This document shows positions 26,482-34,752 of a stretch of 64,000 bases of DNA, piece by piece. Position numbers and translations under genes: made by a program. The DNA is taken from the NCBI RefSeq assembly GCF_000512205.2, contig NZ_CP011450.1, positions 310,001 to 374,000 of the forward strand, given 5' to 3'. The notes under the pieces are model-generated. The model had not been told where the DNA came from. It ran no database searches and saw only the letters and a program-made list of their open reading frames with translations. Within the stretch, counting starts at the first letter, position 1. Each line of letters opens with the position of its first letter. The DNA comes from Sphingomonas sanxanigenens DSM 19645 = NX02 (GTDB lineage Bacteria > Pseudomonadota > Alphaproteobacteria > Sphingomonadales > Sphingomonadaceae).

Positions 26482-27570
26482 CTAGCTCTTGTCGCCATCG
26501 AAATAGGGCGCCAAGAGATCGGCCATCGTGTCAAGTGGATCCGGACCTATCCTCAACGGCACGCCGCCAACCGCGTAATCATCGTGAGGGCGAACGCCGC
26601 CCGCCGTCAGCGCACCAGCGCCGCGCTTTACCAGGTCGATCAGGAAGGGGTCGCGTTTATCGCTGTCAGATGTATGGGCGAACTTGGCGCCCAGACCTGC
26701 AAGTAAGTCCGCAAACTGGATCGCCGGCGACGTCTCTGAGTTAACCGCAGTCGTCGATCGAACGCGCAGAGGCAGTTCAACGATCGTACCGTTAGCCTGC
26801 CGAAAGGGCGGCGAGGCAAAATCGGCCCGCGTGATCGTCGACCAGAGTTGCTGCTGGCTATCGAAACTCGTGGATTCGTCATGAACAATGTCGAAGTCCT
26901 TACTCTCTCGCTGCCGCCAATGCGTGATTGATGACAGGATCGAGGTAACCTGGATCTCATTCGAGTCCGTGAAATCAGAGAGATCCGAGTTGCTAGCCTC
27001 GAAAAAGCTGGCTCCCTTACTGAGCATCCCGAAGATCGTCGAGATTGGATGCGCCGACGTCTGTGCGACCTCGCCGAGATAGTTTTGCAACGCTTTCAAA
27101 TTTGTTGTGGACGGAGCGCGTGCGAATGCGTTCCAACGGGCGGTTGCTTCTTCGTAAACATTCGCTCCGCCGGCGCGCAGCACATCGCGGTGGACAGTGT
27201 TCATGTACCGCATGGCGTAGCCGTCGCGGTAGAAATCGTAACCGGTCGCGCGAAACATCGGCTCGGCTAGGTAGTCGAACATCTTTCCAAGTAGTGCGAA
27301 CCGTTTGTCCACGATGAACAGGAAGGCGCGATCCGCTACCGCTGGCAATTCGGCGGCCAACGCGCGAAGTCCGTCGCGGTGCACTTCACGTCGGCGCCAG
27401 AGCACCTTGAACTTGAACTCGGGCCCCTGAAAGCGGGGAAAGCACCGTCGCATGATCGCTTCCGCCTCCTGGTCCCCGATGAGCGACGAGGCGAGAACGA
27501 AGTGCGGCTGCTGATCGTGAAGCAGATCGTCGCCAGTAAAGCCTGATTCATCCAGATAGATTGTCGTCAT
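26482..27570 (-). CDS. DUF3800 domain protein
   Basis: This 362-residue protein opens with IYLDESGFTG, the DUF3800 signature, a YLDES motif at the end of a beta strand resembling RNase H-like folds. Conserved acidic positions follow (FIVDKRF, HDEST, and IQFADLLAG near residue 285). The start at 27570 (MTTIYLDES) was preferred over one further upstream. DUF3800 proteins are found in defence islands and mobile elements and are suspected nucleases, without proven activity that I can cite. It is third in a minus-strand trio after an unknown protein and a putative nuclease. Confidence 0.8.
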   Translation of the reverse strand: MTTIYLDESGFTGDDLLHDQQPHFVLASSLIGDQEAEAIMRRCFPRFQGPEFKFKVLWRRREVHRDGLRALAAELPAVADRAFLFIVDKRFALLGKMFDYLAEPMFRATGYDFYRDGYAMRYMNTVHRDVLRAGGANVYEEATARWNAFARAPSTTNLKALQNYLGEVAQTSAHPISTIFGMLSKGASFFEASNSDLSDFTDSNEIQVTSILSSITHWRQRESKDFDIVHDESTSFDSQQQLWSTITRADFASPPFRQANGTIVELPLRVRSTTAVNSETSPAIQFADLLAGLGAKFAHTSDSDKRDPFLIDLVKRGAGALTAGGVRPHDDYAVGGVPLRIGPDPLDTMADLLAPYFDGDKS

Positions 27571-27646
27571 TACGTCAATATGGACGACATTCGACGGCCG
27601 CCACAAGTCACGGTCAATCCGCTGCCGTTAATCGGCAGCCGTTCGC

Positions 27647-28477
27647 TTAGGTCAAGGCGTCGAGAACCTGCGTGAACCGTCCGAGAAGATCGCGCATCGA
27701 GAAAGACGTCGGTCGCTGATAAACGTCGGAGTGGCGAGCGATGTTGTAGTGGTGCCCCAGTTGCGATGCGCCGAGTCCGAAGCCGCTGGCACGCACTATT
27801 GCAAACTGGCCGGCGGCGAAAAATGGGCGATACTGTGGAACCCGGCCGCCCCAGCCCGCTACGCCGGCCTCGTCGAAAATCCGATGCGGCGCGCCGTCCC
27901 AGCTCTGCTGAATGCAAGCTAGATCAAACAACCGCGCGAGCGTCTGCCGCATCTCGTCCGGCGGAGCGTCCGACGTCTTGTCTTTGCACTCGATGGCGAC
28001 GATGGGCAGCCCGCGAGGATAACCGCCTCCTGTTGTCCCCCGAATTGCGATGCCGACGTCCGCCGGAAGAAGGGAGATGTCGCACTCGTGCCGGGCTCCG
28101 CTGCGGCCTCGCCACTGGACACCGCCATGCAGTTCGAACGTATCACTTGCTGACGCCGTCGCTCCCGTTGGGGAAGACGTGGGCGTTATCGTCGGGGCCG
28201 TCAAGGCAATGTAGCCGACCGCCGCAATGCTGGCCTCCTTGATGGGCCCTGGCTGGGTGCGGAACAGGAAGTCCGCGCCCGACGGCAGCGGATTGCCGTC
28301 ACCGCCGTGTAGACGGACGGTCCACCCGTGAGCCGATGCCGCACCGGCCATCCGCATCATGACCCACGCTTCTAGCGCCTTGCCGGTGCCGGACGGCAGC
28401 ACCGACCATGTATGGGCCGCGCGGTATTGTCGAAGCAGGTTCCTGAGCTCCCTTCGCTCCTGCGTTCCGAGCGGCAT
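27647..28477 (-). CDS. Putative PD-(D/E)XK nuclease
   Basis: I recognise no named family for this 276-residue protein, but the residue pattern fits a restriction-type nuclease fold. It has a helix Glu (GKALEAW, E36), a strand Asp (RHECDISLL, D133) and the ExK pair (IVAIECKDK, E163 and K165). A low-complexity Thr/Ser/Pro segment spans about residues 93-112. It is coupled to the upstream gene by TGATG and lies 76 bp before the DUF3800 gene. A DNA- or RNA-cutting effector is the inference. A non-catalytic role cannot be excluded. Confidence 0.65.
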   Translation of the reverse strand: MPLGTQERRELRNLLRQYRAAHTWSVLPSGTGKALEAWVMMRMAGAASAHGWTVRLHGGDGNPLPSGADFLFRTQPGPIKEASIAAVGYIALTAPTITPTSSPTGATASASDTFELHGGVQWRGRSGARHECDISLLPADVGIAIRGTTGGGYPRGLPIVAIECKDKTSDAPPDEMRQTLARLFDLACIQQSWDGAPHRIFDEAGVAGWGGRVPQYRPFFAAGQFAIVRASGFGLGASQLGHHYNIARHSDVYQRPTSFSMRDLLGRFTQVLDALT

Positions 28478-28947
28478 CAGCCAACTTCCATCGGCGGCTC
28501 GTCGCTCAGAATGCGGCTGAGCAGATCATTGAGTTTGACGGCGAAACGATCGTCCCCTGGGGCGACCAAGTCGCTTCTGGCGCTGATCACCTCGTCGTCC
28601 TCAACTAGCACGAAGCGCATTGGCTCGCCGATCGTAAGATCGCCCGCGAGCCGCTCCGCCTCCGCGAGCCTGCGTGCGGGCTCCACCAAGCGGAGCCGCA
28701 AAATTCTGATGGCTTCCGCCAGCTGCTCGTCCAGTGGGATAGGTTGGCGACGACACGGTCGGTCTTCGCTTCTTCCGTCGGGAATGGTGTCGGTGTCGAA
28801 GCCCGCTTCCAGCGGAACATCGTCCCCGGAGTCATCCGAGGGCACCAAGCGCCCGCTATCCACCTCGCTCAGGATTTCGCCCGCGAGAAAGCCGTAGCCT
28901 TCCGCTTCAAGAATGAGGACTAGGCGTCGAACGTCTCGGCTAATCAT
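28477..28947 (-). CDS. Unknown small acidic protein, first gene of the nuclease trio
   Basis: This 156-residue soluble protein matches no family I know. It has an N-terminal helical part (ISRDVRRLVLILEAEGYGFLAGE), an acidic, probably disordered middle (DDSGDD), and a C-terminal part with alternating strands and helices. The start at 28947 was chosen over a longer, less coding-like extension. Its stop overlaps the nuclease start by one base, so the two are probably made in fixed ratio, as for an immunity or sensor partner. Function is unknown. Confidence 0.6.
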   Translation of the reverse strand: MISRDVRRLVLILEAEGYGFLAGEILSEVDSGRLVPSDDSGDDVPLEAGFDTDTIPDGRSEDRPCRRQPIPLDEQLAEAIRILRLRLVEPARRLAEAERLAGDLTIGEPMRFVLVEDDEVISARSDLVAPGDDRFAVKLNDLLSRILSDEPPMEVG

Positions 28948-29310
28948 CTCTTGGCTTCCACCGCAATATCCCCTGCCCTTTGTTGGCTGGACGCCCACGA
29001 TAGTGGATCGTGATCCCGGCGCAAATCAGCCGCGCTGTATCCATCAGCGCGGCCCGGCTTACCGCGCGGAAACTCTATAAGTCAGCCGTTTCGGGTGCCC
29101 CGATTGACGAGATGAACGAATGTGAGCTTTCGCTGTTAACTACCGACTTGGCGAATGACTCGATTTGGGGCGCGGTTCGGCCCGGCAAATGTTGGGCCGA
29201 AAGCCGGCCGTCAGCTCATGGAGCCTAAAACGCGAATAGCCGACACGAAGACGTCTCTGCCGAAGACGCGCCGGTCGCGCTTTGCTACAAGTGCGCTTGG
29301 GGGGATCGCC
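28948..29310. other. Divergent intergenic region, nuclease trio versus SIR2 gene
   Basis: No gene is supported. The gap must hold divergent promoters. A GGGGGGAT run before the SIR2 start at 29311 may act as its ribosome-binding site. A shared control region would be consistent with one functional unit. Confidence 0.4.
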
Positions 29311-30237
29311 ATGCCAGAAAGACGCAGCTTCAGGACTTTGCTTAACCAAGAGCGAGACAACCTCGCCCTAGTGATCGGCAACGGCATCAACATCCACGGC
29401 GCAGACAATCGCAACTCCTGGGAACGGTTGCTCGTCCAGATCGCGCATCACTGCGCTGTCGACGTGCCCAACGTCCCCAAGGGCACTGCGCTAACCGAGT
29501 TCTACGATGTGCTTGAAATGAAACGCAGTAGCCCGACCACCGACGACGATGACCAAACCGCAACTCTCAACCTCCAAGCCGAATTTTGCCGTTTGATGGA
29601 ACGCTGGGAACCGCTCCGGCACCATCATACCATCATGAACTGGGCAGTGCGCCATGACGTGCCGGTCCTGACCACCAATTTTGAAGAGGTCCTAAGCGAC
29701 GCCGCCGGTTGCGACTTCATCAAGCCGCCCGAGCTGCCTTTCACCGATTTCTATCCGTGGAGCTGTCGCTTCGCCAACCAGCTGTTCGATGATCCATGCG
29801 ATGGCTTCGGCATCTGGCACATCAACGGCATGCGCCGCTACCGGCGCAGCATCCGCCTCGGCCTCAGCCACTATATGGGCTCGGTCCAACGCGCCCGTAC
29901 TTGGCTCCACCGCGGCGAGGCCAACCTATTCAACGCTAAGAATCGGCCAGACTGGGACGGGGCCCGCACCTGGGTCCATCTCATCTTCAACAAGCCGCTG
30001 CTGATCTTCGGCCTTGGCCTCACCGAAACAGAAGTCTTCCTGCGCTGGCTGCTAATCGAGCGCGCACGCTATTACCGCAAATTCCCCGAGCGCGCCCATC
30101 CCGCCTGGTATGTCTATACCCACACGGACGACGACACGTCCGAGGCCGGCAAGCTCTTCTTCCTTGAAGGCGTCGGAATCAACTGCGTGGAAGCCGACTA
30201 TGCCGAAATCTATGAGAGCCCTTCCTGGGCGGCCTGA
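29311..30237 (+). CDS. SIR2-like domain protein
   Basis: This 308-residue protein has the NAD-binding order of SIR2-like (SIR2_2) proteins: a Gly-rich loop LVIGNGINIHG, then VPVLTTNFEEVL (the TTN motif), then WHINGM (with the candidate catalytic His), and a late IFGLGLTETEVF. Stand-alone or fused SIR2 domains act as NAD-depleting effectors in several antiphage systems (Thoeris ThsA, DSR, SIR2-HerA). Here no partner of those systems is adjacent, but a nuclease/DUF3800 trio is transcribed divergently. The start at 29311 is preferred to an upstream in-frame extension. NADase activity is an inference. Confidence 0.75.
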   Translation: MPERRSFRTLLNQERDNLALVIGNGINIHGADNRNSWERLLVQIAHHCAVDVPNVPKGTALTEFYDVLEMKRSSPTTDDDDQTATLNLQAEFCRLMERWEPLRHHHTIMNWAVRHDVPVLTTNFEEVLSDAAGCDFIKPPELPFTDFYPWSCRFANQLFDDPCDGFGIWHINGMRRYRRSIRLGLSHYMGSVQRARTWLHRGEANLFNAKNRPDWDGARTWVHLIFNKPLLIFGLGLTETEVFLRWLLIERARYYRKFPERAHPAWYVYTHTDDDTSEAGKLFFLEGVGINCVEADYAEIYESPSWAA

Positions 30238-31241
30238 CCACTTGCGTCAGGCTTGGCGCCCGAGCCGGGAAGATAGGGGGAAGCCTTTCTTTGAGGATCA
30301 GCTTCGGGTCTCGCTTTACCTCTCTGCGGGGGCGATGAGCACCCCGCAACGCCCCGCTTGCGGGCTGATGGCACACGATCAGGCTCTGTCTGCGCGGTGA
30401 TGGCCTCGTCCCGTCACTCAAACGAACGGCGATTCTCACCGCTCGCTGGTGACCCTCCCAGCTTCGGCTTCTCTGGCCGCCACTTCCAACTTCAGCTCAA
30501 GATCACGCGCCTCGGCGAGGCCCATGCCGGCCAGCGATCGAAGTGCCCGGTCGACGCGGTCGCGGTAGCGGTGCGTAGGCCCAAGTAGGCTTGGCTCCTC
30601 GCTGGCCGCCCTTCATGCTGCGGTCAAGGCGCGGGCCGAACGCCCCACAACGACGGTGGAACCGAGCGCTTGGCCTTGATGATCCTCGGCCGCGATGCGC
30701 CGGTAGCGCCCACCCATTGATCGTTTGGCTAGCTTTGCAGCCTGGTCGGTGCCCCGTCCGGCCATCTTCGCCGACTGCCGGCGGCGCTACCCGATGCCTC
30801 GCTGGCCGCGGCACAGGCGAAGGAATGCTGGGAGCGCTTCATCGAAACGCTCAATCGCCGGATGGAATTCGGGCCGCGCCTCAAGAACGAGGTTTCCGAG
30901 GACATCGAGGGCGGCACCGCTGGAGCACCGGGTTGAGCGCAGCCCGATTTTTCCCGAACCCTAAAGTGGCTCGAACGCCTCGCCGCATTATTCGCGAGGC
31001 CAACTCACTTTTCTTGCTGCATCGCATGCGATCGCCCGCAGGAATGACTATGGCTGACCTTCGCGAGCAGTCGAAGTGAACGGCCGCTTTGGGATCGACC
31101 TGACAAGCACCGAAAGTCCGTCATTAGGGCGCGAAGCCGACAGGCTGGTTTGCGCGATCCGAGTGGCCGGTTTCAGCAAGAGCCGACGCTCACATCAACG
31201 ACGCTGAATGTCTTGAGCTGGTCGAGAGCAGCCATGCCCCG
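30238..31241. other. Decayed stretch without an intact gene
   Basis: No complete gene is visible in this 1-kb region. Coding-like fragments occur on both strands: minus-strand pieces at 30436-30780 (listed separately), and a plus-strand piece from about 30780 to 30936 reading QAKECWERFIETLNRRMEFG and ending in TGA. The pattern suggests a scar of deleted or degraded mobile DNA between the SIR2 gene and the lipoprotein gene. Confidence 0.5.
30436..30780 (-). pseudogene. Frameshifted gene remnant of unknown identity
   Basis: Two minus-strand reading frames look coding but are broken by in-frame stops and a frame change near 30610. One is upstream (AKMAGRGTDQAAKLAKRSMGG...) and the other downstream (THRYRDRVDRALRSLAGMG, then LKLEVAAREAEAG), ending in TGA at 30436. 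The charged, Arg-rich composition resembles the C-terminus of plasmid mobilisation proteins, but that is weak. No start codon remains. Confidence 0.4.
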
Positions 31242-32144
31242 CTATTTAAGGGTGACCATTATCGGGCAATGGTCCGAGAAGTGCTCGCCGCCGTCGGGAT
31301 AGTGCGTCTCATTGAACGTAACCATCGCATCGCCTGCGCGCTTGTCGAGGACGATATGGTCGATGAAGCTGTCGTAGCGGGGATCGCAGCCGGGTGGCGT
31401 GCCATCGTCCGCGAGGCGAAGGTCGGCGTTGGCGGGATCGGCATCGTCAATCTCTTTCCAAACGGGATCCCCTGCAAGCGCAAGTCGGCGGTTCCAGTCG
31501 CCGAGGACGGCGAAGCGGGTCGGGCTTCTCGCGGCGTCGTCGATCCAGGCTTCCAGCTTCGGGATTTGGTCGAGCAGGATGGGGCAGGCGTTGCCGTCGG
31601 TTCCCGAGAAGCATCCGGACTTCAGATGGATGCCGAGCAAGCGGAGCGGGGCGCTGCCATCTGGCCGGATCGTGATGTCGACGCCTGAGCGCAGCTGCGG
31701 GTTGCCGAGCATCAGGCTGGTGACGTCCGGGCGGCGCTCGAAGGCGATGCCTTTGCGGATCGCGAAGCCGACAGCCTGGCGGATGAACTGCTGTTCGGGA
31801 TGGCGGCCGCCGCACGTGCCGCTAGGGTCGCCCGCGCGCTCTTCCATGACGATCGTGTAGCGCGCCGGATCGAACACGCGCTCGGCGGCCTTCACCGATT
31901 CCGCTTCCTGGAACGCGATGACATCGGCGTCGAGGCCGTCGACGATCGCGCGCATTGCCTGATAGTCGGCCGCGGTGCGCGGCTGGCAGCCGGTGCCGTC
32001 CTTCTCGGCGAGGAATTCGAGGTTCCAGCTTGCGAGCTTAAGCGGACGGGCGGCTGCCGGCGGTCGGGCTTCGGGAGCCGGCCGGGGTGTGCTGCAGGCG
32101 ACGGTCGCGGACAGCAGGGCGAGGGCGGCGATAGTGCGGATCAT
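31242..32144 (-). CDS. Endonuclease/exonuclease/phosphatase-family lipoprotein
   Basis: This 300-residue protein has a lipoprotein signal peptide (lipobox TVAC). The EEP fold follows with SWNLEF (metal-binding Asn/Glu), AFQEAE (catalytic Glu), GIHLKSG, LGDWNRR and a final FSDHCPI (catalytic Asp-His). All EEP active-site blocks are present, so it should be an active metal-dependent phosphodiesterase or nuclease anchored outside the cytoplasm. The start at 32144 gives the signal peptide directly, while the longer in-frame version does not. It has no operon partner. An extracellular DNase is the simplest guess. Confidence 0.85.
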   Translation of the reverse strand: MIRTIAALALLSATVACSTPRPAPEARPPAAARPLKLASWNLEFLAEKDGTGCQPRTAADYQAMRAIVDGLDADVIAFQEAESVKAAERVFDPARYTIVMEERAGDPSGTCGGRHPEQQFIRQAVGFAIRKGIAFERRPDVTSLMLGNPQLRSGVDITIRPDGSAPLRLLGIHLKSGCFSGTDGNACPILLDQIPKLEAWIDDAARSPTRFAVLGDWNRRLALAGDPVWKEIDDADPANADLRLADDGTPPGCDPRYDSFIDHIVLDKRAGDAMVTFNETHYPDGGEHFSDHCPIMVTLK

Positions 32145-32413
32145 GCTATCCTTGTGCCGGGCGAGCCGGGCAGCAGCAAATCGATTTTGCCTCCAATGAA
32201 GGACGAGGTCTTGCACCGCTCCCTATGCTCCGACCGCCATTCCCGTATCGATCGACTGCCGTCGCTTCCAGGGACCTTAGTTTATGAAAAAGCGGTGATG
32301 ACTCCTGCCGTATCCCAGAGATCTATCGTCACTGGATCATGCTCCAGCAGGTTGGTAGAATGGCTGCGCGCCTGGCGGCGCTTTCGGCTCATGCGGTGCT
32401 AGGGAGATATGTA

Positions 32414-32908
32414 TTGGTAGCGTCCGATCTGACTGACATGACGGCGGACATCGTCATCAATTATGTTGCGCATAATGAACTGCCGATCGCCGATGTCGCC
32501 GGGTTGATCACGCAGGTGCATGGCGCGCTTGCTGGTCTCGGTGCGGAGCCGGAAGCCGTTGCGGAGCCGGTTCACGCGGCCGCTACCACTATTCGGAAAA
32601 GCCTCGCCGACCCGGCGAAGATCATCTCCATGATCGACGGAAAGCCCTATTCGACATTGACGCGCCATCTGTCGACGCATGGCCTGACCCCGCAAGCTTA
32701 TCGCGAGCGTTACAAGCTGCCCGTGGACTATCCGATGACGGCACCGGAATATTCGGCGCGCCGCAAGGAGCTGGCGCTGGCGGCCGGGCTGGGACGCAAG
32801 CCGGCACCTCCCAAAGTGCCGGAGGTCAAGGCGGGACGGCGCAAGCTGGGGATCGCGACGAAGGCCGAGGCCGCGCCAAAGCGTATGCGGGCCGCGCGCG
32901 CGAAATAG
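32414..32908 (+). CDS. MucR-family transcriptional regulator
   Basis: This 164-residue protein has the Ros/MucR layout: an N-terminal helical part (TADIVINYVAHNELPIADV) and a C-terminal domain with ISMIDGKPYSTLTRHLSTHGL and YKLPVDYPM. The zinc-finger cysteines of classical MucR are replaced, as in many sphingomonad members. The TTG at 32414 is preceded by AGGGAG; an internal ATG (about 32439) is also possible. The tail is Lys/Arg/Ala-rich. MucR proteins are global H-NS-like regulators of surface polysaccharide and motility genes, and plasmid copies may silence acquired DNA. Confidence 0.85.
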   Translation: MVASDLTDMTADIVINYVAHNELPIADVAGLITQVHGALAGLGAEPEAVAEPVHAAATTIRKSLADPAKIISMIDGKPYSTLTRHLSTHGLTPQAYRERYKLPVDYPMTAPEYSARRKELALAAGLGRKPAPPKVPEVKAGRRKLGIATKAEAAPKRMRAARAK

Positions 32909-33001
32909 GTCGCGCTTTGCTCTGCCGAGGTGCCGGCAGGTCTGCCCCGGTTGGATGCGCGGCGACCCCAGTGGCCGTCGCCGTCCGGCGAGGCGGCGGC
33001 T

Positions 33002-33610
33002 TCAGGTCAAAGCTACCTGGAAATCGTCGAGGAGGCGACTGATGCCGGGGGTACGGTCGAGTTGCTGCGTACTTGTCGGTGACAGCTTCGCGACCGCACG
33101 ATCATAGATTGCAAGATTGATCTCGGTGTTCAGTCGTGAAGGGTAGATCAGTCCGTCAATCCTGTCGGGATGCTCATGCATCGCCAGCGACCAGCGGCGC
33201 GCGAGCGTCTGGCTGCGACCGCGGACGACGTCACTGGGGATGCCCATGCGCACCGGCGCGTCGCCGCGCAGGTCGATAAGCGTCAATGCCTGCGTGACAC
33301 TGACCTGCGAATAGAGCCGGTCGGTGATCTCGGCTTCGGCGATCAGCAGGTCGCCGACCACGGCATCCCGCTGGTCGCGCATGATGGTTTCGAGAAAGCA
33401 GACCTTGAGCGTCGAGCCGAGGTAAAGAACACCGAAGCGGTTTGCATCGACCCGACGGCGTGGGTCGCTGAAGCGGCTCGCATGCTTGCCGAAGCCAAGC
33501 GGGTCGGGCCAGGCCTGACGATGGATGCGACCAAAAGTCCGCCCCGCCGCGATCGTCGCGGTGTCGAGGCGGATCCTTGCGAAGTCGGGCGTCGGCGTGG
33601 CGCCAGCCAC
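33002..33610 (-). CDS. RES-domain toxin (NAD-degrading type)
   Basis: This 202-residue protein of the RES family is named for conserved Arg-Glu-Ser positions, seen here in GRIHR (Arg), VCFLETI (Glu) and IYPSRLN (Ser). RES toxins such as MbcT consume NAD by phosphorolysis. It begins at GTG 33610, overlapping the stop of the upstream antitoxin by one base, which is the usual order and coupling of Xre/MbcA-RES pairs. Length is typical. The active residues look intact. Confidence 0.85.
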   Translation of the reverse strand: MAGATPTPDFARIRLDTATIAAGRTFGRIHRQAWPDPLGFGKHASRFSDPRRRVDANRFGVLYLGSTLKVCFLETIMRDQRDAVVGDLLIAEAEITDRLYSQVSVTQALTLIDLRGDAPVRMGIPSDVVRGRSQTLARRWSLAMHEHPDRIDGLIYPSRLNTEINLAIYDRAVAKLSPTSTQQLDRTPGISRLLDDFQVALT

Positions 33611-34317
33611 TACGCGAAGTCGCCCCGCGCCACGCTCTCAGCGGCATCTAGAACATCCGCCGTACGTCCGCGCTGCAGCGCATCGCGTGCCGTCGCGCCG
33701 TCGAGTGCATCGTGATGCTGCGTCAGGAAGCGATAGACCGTCCAGGGGCTCGGACCGAGCAGCGCGAACAGTTGCGGCAAAACCTCGAGTGGCTTGCCGT
33801 CATCATTGACCTGCCATGCGGGGAAGCGGAAGCCGCGCTTCGCGCCGTCGAGTCCGAGCAGTTCGTGTCGCTGCCGCCGCGCATTGACGGTCACGCGCGA
33901 GATGCCGAGCCGGTCGGCCATCGCATCGGCCGACAGCATTTCGCCGCCGCCGAGGATCTCCGCAGCCTTGACGCGGCCGCGCGCGCGCGCCGCGGCGAAG
34001 GCGCGGTCACGCTCGGCGACATCGTCCGCGTCCATGGCCTGTTCCCGCGCCAGCGTGTTGATCTCGGGCGCGCCGTCGGCATCGACAGTGATTGTGAAGC
34101 CCGCGGTTCGTCCGCTGCGGCGTGCCTCGGAAAAGAGGCTGCTGAGTTCCTCGACCATCTGCTTGACGATGCTCCGATGCGGGCGCAAGCCGTCAATCAC
34201 GGTCGGCGATACAGCGACGGCAAGGGTGGCCCCCGCCGCGGCACCGGCGGCGCTCTTCAGCACGAATTGGCCGCCGCGGGGCCCGCGAGCGATGGGCTCG
34301 GATTTGGTGCTCGGCAT
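33610..34317 (-). CDS. Xre/MbcA/ParS-type antitoxin with N-terminal extension
   Basis: This is a 235-residue antitoxin partner of the RES toxin. The C-terminal 60 residues (FALLGPSPWTVYRFLTQHHDALDG, shown in parts as SPWTVYRFL and DALDGATARDAL) match the toxin-binding domain of the family. A central HTH (ADRLGISRVTVNARRQRHEL) should bind the operon promoter. The first 90 residues are an unusual extension with a Gly/Ala-rich run (SAAGAAAGATLAVAVSPTV), making the protein longer than common antitoxins (about 120-160). Two direct AAGTTCG repeats (34363-34369, 34372-34378) lie upstream and may be the operator. Confidence 0.8.
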   Translation of the reverse strand: MPSTKSEPIARGPRGGQFVLKSAAGAAAGATLAVAVSPTVIDGLRPHRSIVKQMVEELSSLFSEARRSGRTAGFTITVDADGAPEINTLAREQAMDADDVAERDRAFAAARARGRVKAAEILGGGEMLSADAMADRLGISRVTVNARRQRHELLGLDGAKRGFRFPAWQVNDDGKPLEVLPQLFALLGPSPWTVYRFLTQHHDALDGATARDALQRGRTADVLDAAESVARGDFA

Positions 34318-34752
34318 TCGAAACTCCTTGCAGCAACAGTAAGGCGCATGCGTAGTATCGTCAAGTTCGTAAAGTTCGATAAGGCAATTTGAGCCCTACG
34401 CGTTCTATCCGCGTCGGCGGTTCGCTCGACGCCACGCAGTCCCGGCATGACACGGTTCCGCGGCTGCGCCGCGTCTGCATATGGAGGAGAGAGGGAAGGA
34501 TGGTGTCGCCGCCGGGAAGGGGATCGCGCTGTTTGCGATACGGTCTCCGCCGGACCTGGTGAAAAGCTGCAGCAGGGCGCGTCACAATGGAAACAAGGTG
34601 CGCCCCACCATCCGTCGCCGCGCTTCGGCGTGGCCACCCCGGCTTCCTCCCGGCGGCATCCTTTGGCCTGAACGTCCGCCGCCCGTTTTACCGCCTTGAG
34701 GCATGTGCGGTTGCGCGCCGTGAGCAGGTCGTATGTCACGAAGGGGAAAGCC
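34318..34752. other. Intergenic leader region with purine-rich element
   Basis: No gene is supported. The left edge holds the toxin-antitoxin promoter with tandem AAGTTCG words (34363-34378). The middle holds the first copy of a purine-rich element (34483-34500) seen four more times to the right. A ribosome-binding site, AAGGGGAAAG, precedes the start at 34753. Confidence 0.5.
34483..34500 (+). repeat. Purine-rich leader element, copy 1
   Basis: GGAGGAGAGAGGGAAGGA lies 252 bp upstream of the Toprim gene. It is the most divergent of five purine tracts of the form GAGAGGGGAGGGGGAAGGG found before plasmid-backbone genes in this window. Confidence 0.45.
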
